Assembly: GCA_039184055.1 (NCBI GenBank)
Contig: JBCDBH010000382.1
Coordinates: 1-5,716, forward strand
Direction: 5' to 3'
Length of the DNA: 5,716 bases
Origin: JBCDBH01 sp039184055
GTDB lineage: Bacteria; Acidobacteriota; Thermoanaerobaculia; Multivoradales; J023
This document shows positions 5,070-5,716 of this stretch, piece after piece (the first letter of the stretch is position 1; the number at the start of each line of letters is the position of its first letter). The notes beneath the pieces are model-generated. The model searched no databases and was not told where the DNA came from. It worked only from the letters and a program-made list of their open reading frames with translations. The position numbers were made by a program, and so were the translations under genes.

Positions 5070-5716
5070 ATGAGCGACGCTCCTCAACGCCCATGGCTCG
5101 GCTGGATCGGTTGGGCCGGCGGTGCGTTTCTCGGTTTGGTACTGCTGGTCGCCGCGTGGGCCAAAGCGCTCGACCCGCTCGCCTTTGCCGAGCAAATCAC
5201 CAAAGAAGGGCTCGATTTTCTCCTCCCCGCGCTCGCCGTCGCCCTGATCGCCATCGCTCTCGAGGTCGGTCTCGGCGCCGCGCTGCTACTCAATCTCCGC
5301 CGTCGCGGCGTGCTCGTGGGCGCGATCGCCTTGGTGCTCTTCTTTCTTTTCCTCACCGGTCGCAACTACTGGCGTTACGCCAATGGCTTGATCGACGATG
5401 AACCCGGCTGTGGCTGTTTCGGCAATCTGGTCGAGCGTTCCCCCGCCGAGGCCTTCTGGCAGGATCTCTTGCTCATGGTGCCGGCCCTGGGTTTGGCGTG
5501 GCTCGGTCGTCCGACCGGCAAGCTCGGCTGGTGGCGACCGGCGCTGGTCGGTGTGCTCACCGTCGGCGCGGCGATCTTCGCCTGGCAGTCGCCGACCCTA
5601 CCGCTCGACAATCTAGCCACCCGTCTCAAGCCCGCTGTCCAGATCTCGGACCTCTGCGCGGGTAAGGAAGAAGACGACACGCGGGTCTGTCTCGACAGCC
5701 TGGTACCCGAGCTGCA
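5070..5716 (+). CDS. MauE/DoxX-type redox-associated membrane protein, 3' end cut by window
   Basis: The frame is open from ATG 5070 to the last base (215 full codons), so the C-terminus is missing. The first about 170 residues carry roughly five hydrophobic segments (about 11-32, 51-74, 80-97, 132-146, 156-171). The N-terminal WAKALDPLAFAEQI (30-43) and the CGCFG motif (114-118) are typical of the MauE/DoxX membrane family. MauE was named for methylamine dehydrogenase maturation, and relatives are linked to disulfide or quinone redox chemistry. After the last membrane segment a hydrophilic part begins with two further cysteines, Cys196 and Cys207, in an acidic context (ISDLCAGKEEDD, then RVCLDSL). 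This could open a fused soluble domain, but too little is visible to name it. No mau genes lie nearby, so a methylamine role is not supported. It begins 87 bases after the FHA-RDD gene, possibly from its own promoter. Confidence 0.8.
   Translation, partial: MSDAPQRPWLGWIGWAGGAFLGLVLLVAAWAKALDPLAFAEQITKEGLDFLLPALAVALIAIALEVGLGAALLLNLRRRGVLVGAIALVLFFLFLTGRNYWRYANGLIDDEPGCGCFGNLVERSPAEAFWQDLLLMVPALGLAWLGRPTGKLGWWRPALVGVLTVGAAIFAWQSPTLPLDNLATRLKPAVQISDLCAGKEEDDTRVCLDSLVPEL

Noticed and set aside
5070..5716. Methylamine utilisation function suggested by the MauE-like fold
   Set aside because: No methylamine dehydrogenase or other mau gene is visible, and the fold is widely used in unrelated redox contexts.

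Overview
The window is a densely coding bacterial chromosomal segment carrying four complete or near-complete genes and one gene cut by the right edge. High GC, proline/alanine-rich proteins, a Hanks-type kinase close to an FHA protein, and an RsmE of the 'LALPRP...NSWRVEKS' type all suggest a Myxococcota/deltaproteobacterial-like host. This is an inference from protein style, because no rRNA or marker phylogeny is available here. There are no tRNAs, rRNAs, CRISPR arrays, insertion sequences or integrase genes. No gap between genes exceeds about 90 bases.

Left part (1-1588, + strand): a Ser/Thr protein kinase domain is fused in one reading frame to the client-binding half of a DnaJ/Hsp40 chaperone (four CxxCxGxG zinc motifs plus the C-terminal beta-sandwich domains). 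The J domain is absent and the kinase sits in its place. This is the most unusual object in the window. The kinase itself is atypical: Gly replaces the helix-C Glu, and DFD replaces DFG. The zinc-finger segment has an arginine codon usage unlike the rest of the gene.

Middle (1573-2649, - strand): a CDP-glucose 4,6-dehydratase (rfbG type, CDP-3,6-dideoxyhexose / O-antigen sugar route) converges on the kinase gene with a 16-base tail-to-tail overlap. No partner sugar genes are visible.

Right part (2694-5716, + strand): rsmE (16S rRNA m3U1498 methyltransferase) diverges from rfbG across a 44-base gap. It is followed by a membrane-anchored FHA protein (FHA, then a long Pro/Ala linker with a PGGPP repeat, then an RDD membrane domain). 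Next comes a MauE/DoxX-type membrane protein with a CGCFG motif, whose soluble C-terminal part runs off the window.

The kinase and the FHA protein could form a writer/reader pair for phosphothreonine, but that is inferred from proximity only. Two start regions (rsmE GTG 2703 and the MauE-like ATG 5070) have a TANNNT hexamer exactly 7 bases upstream of the start codon and no Shine-Dalgarno sequence, which fits leaderless transcription. The FHA gene instead has a near-perfect Shine-Dalgarno sequence, which fixes its start at 3618.
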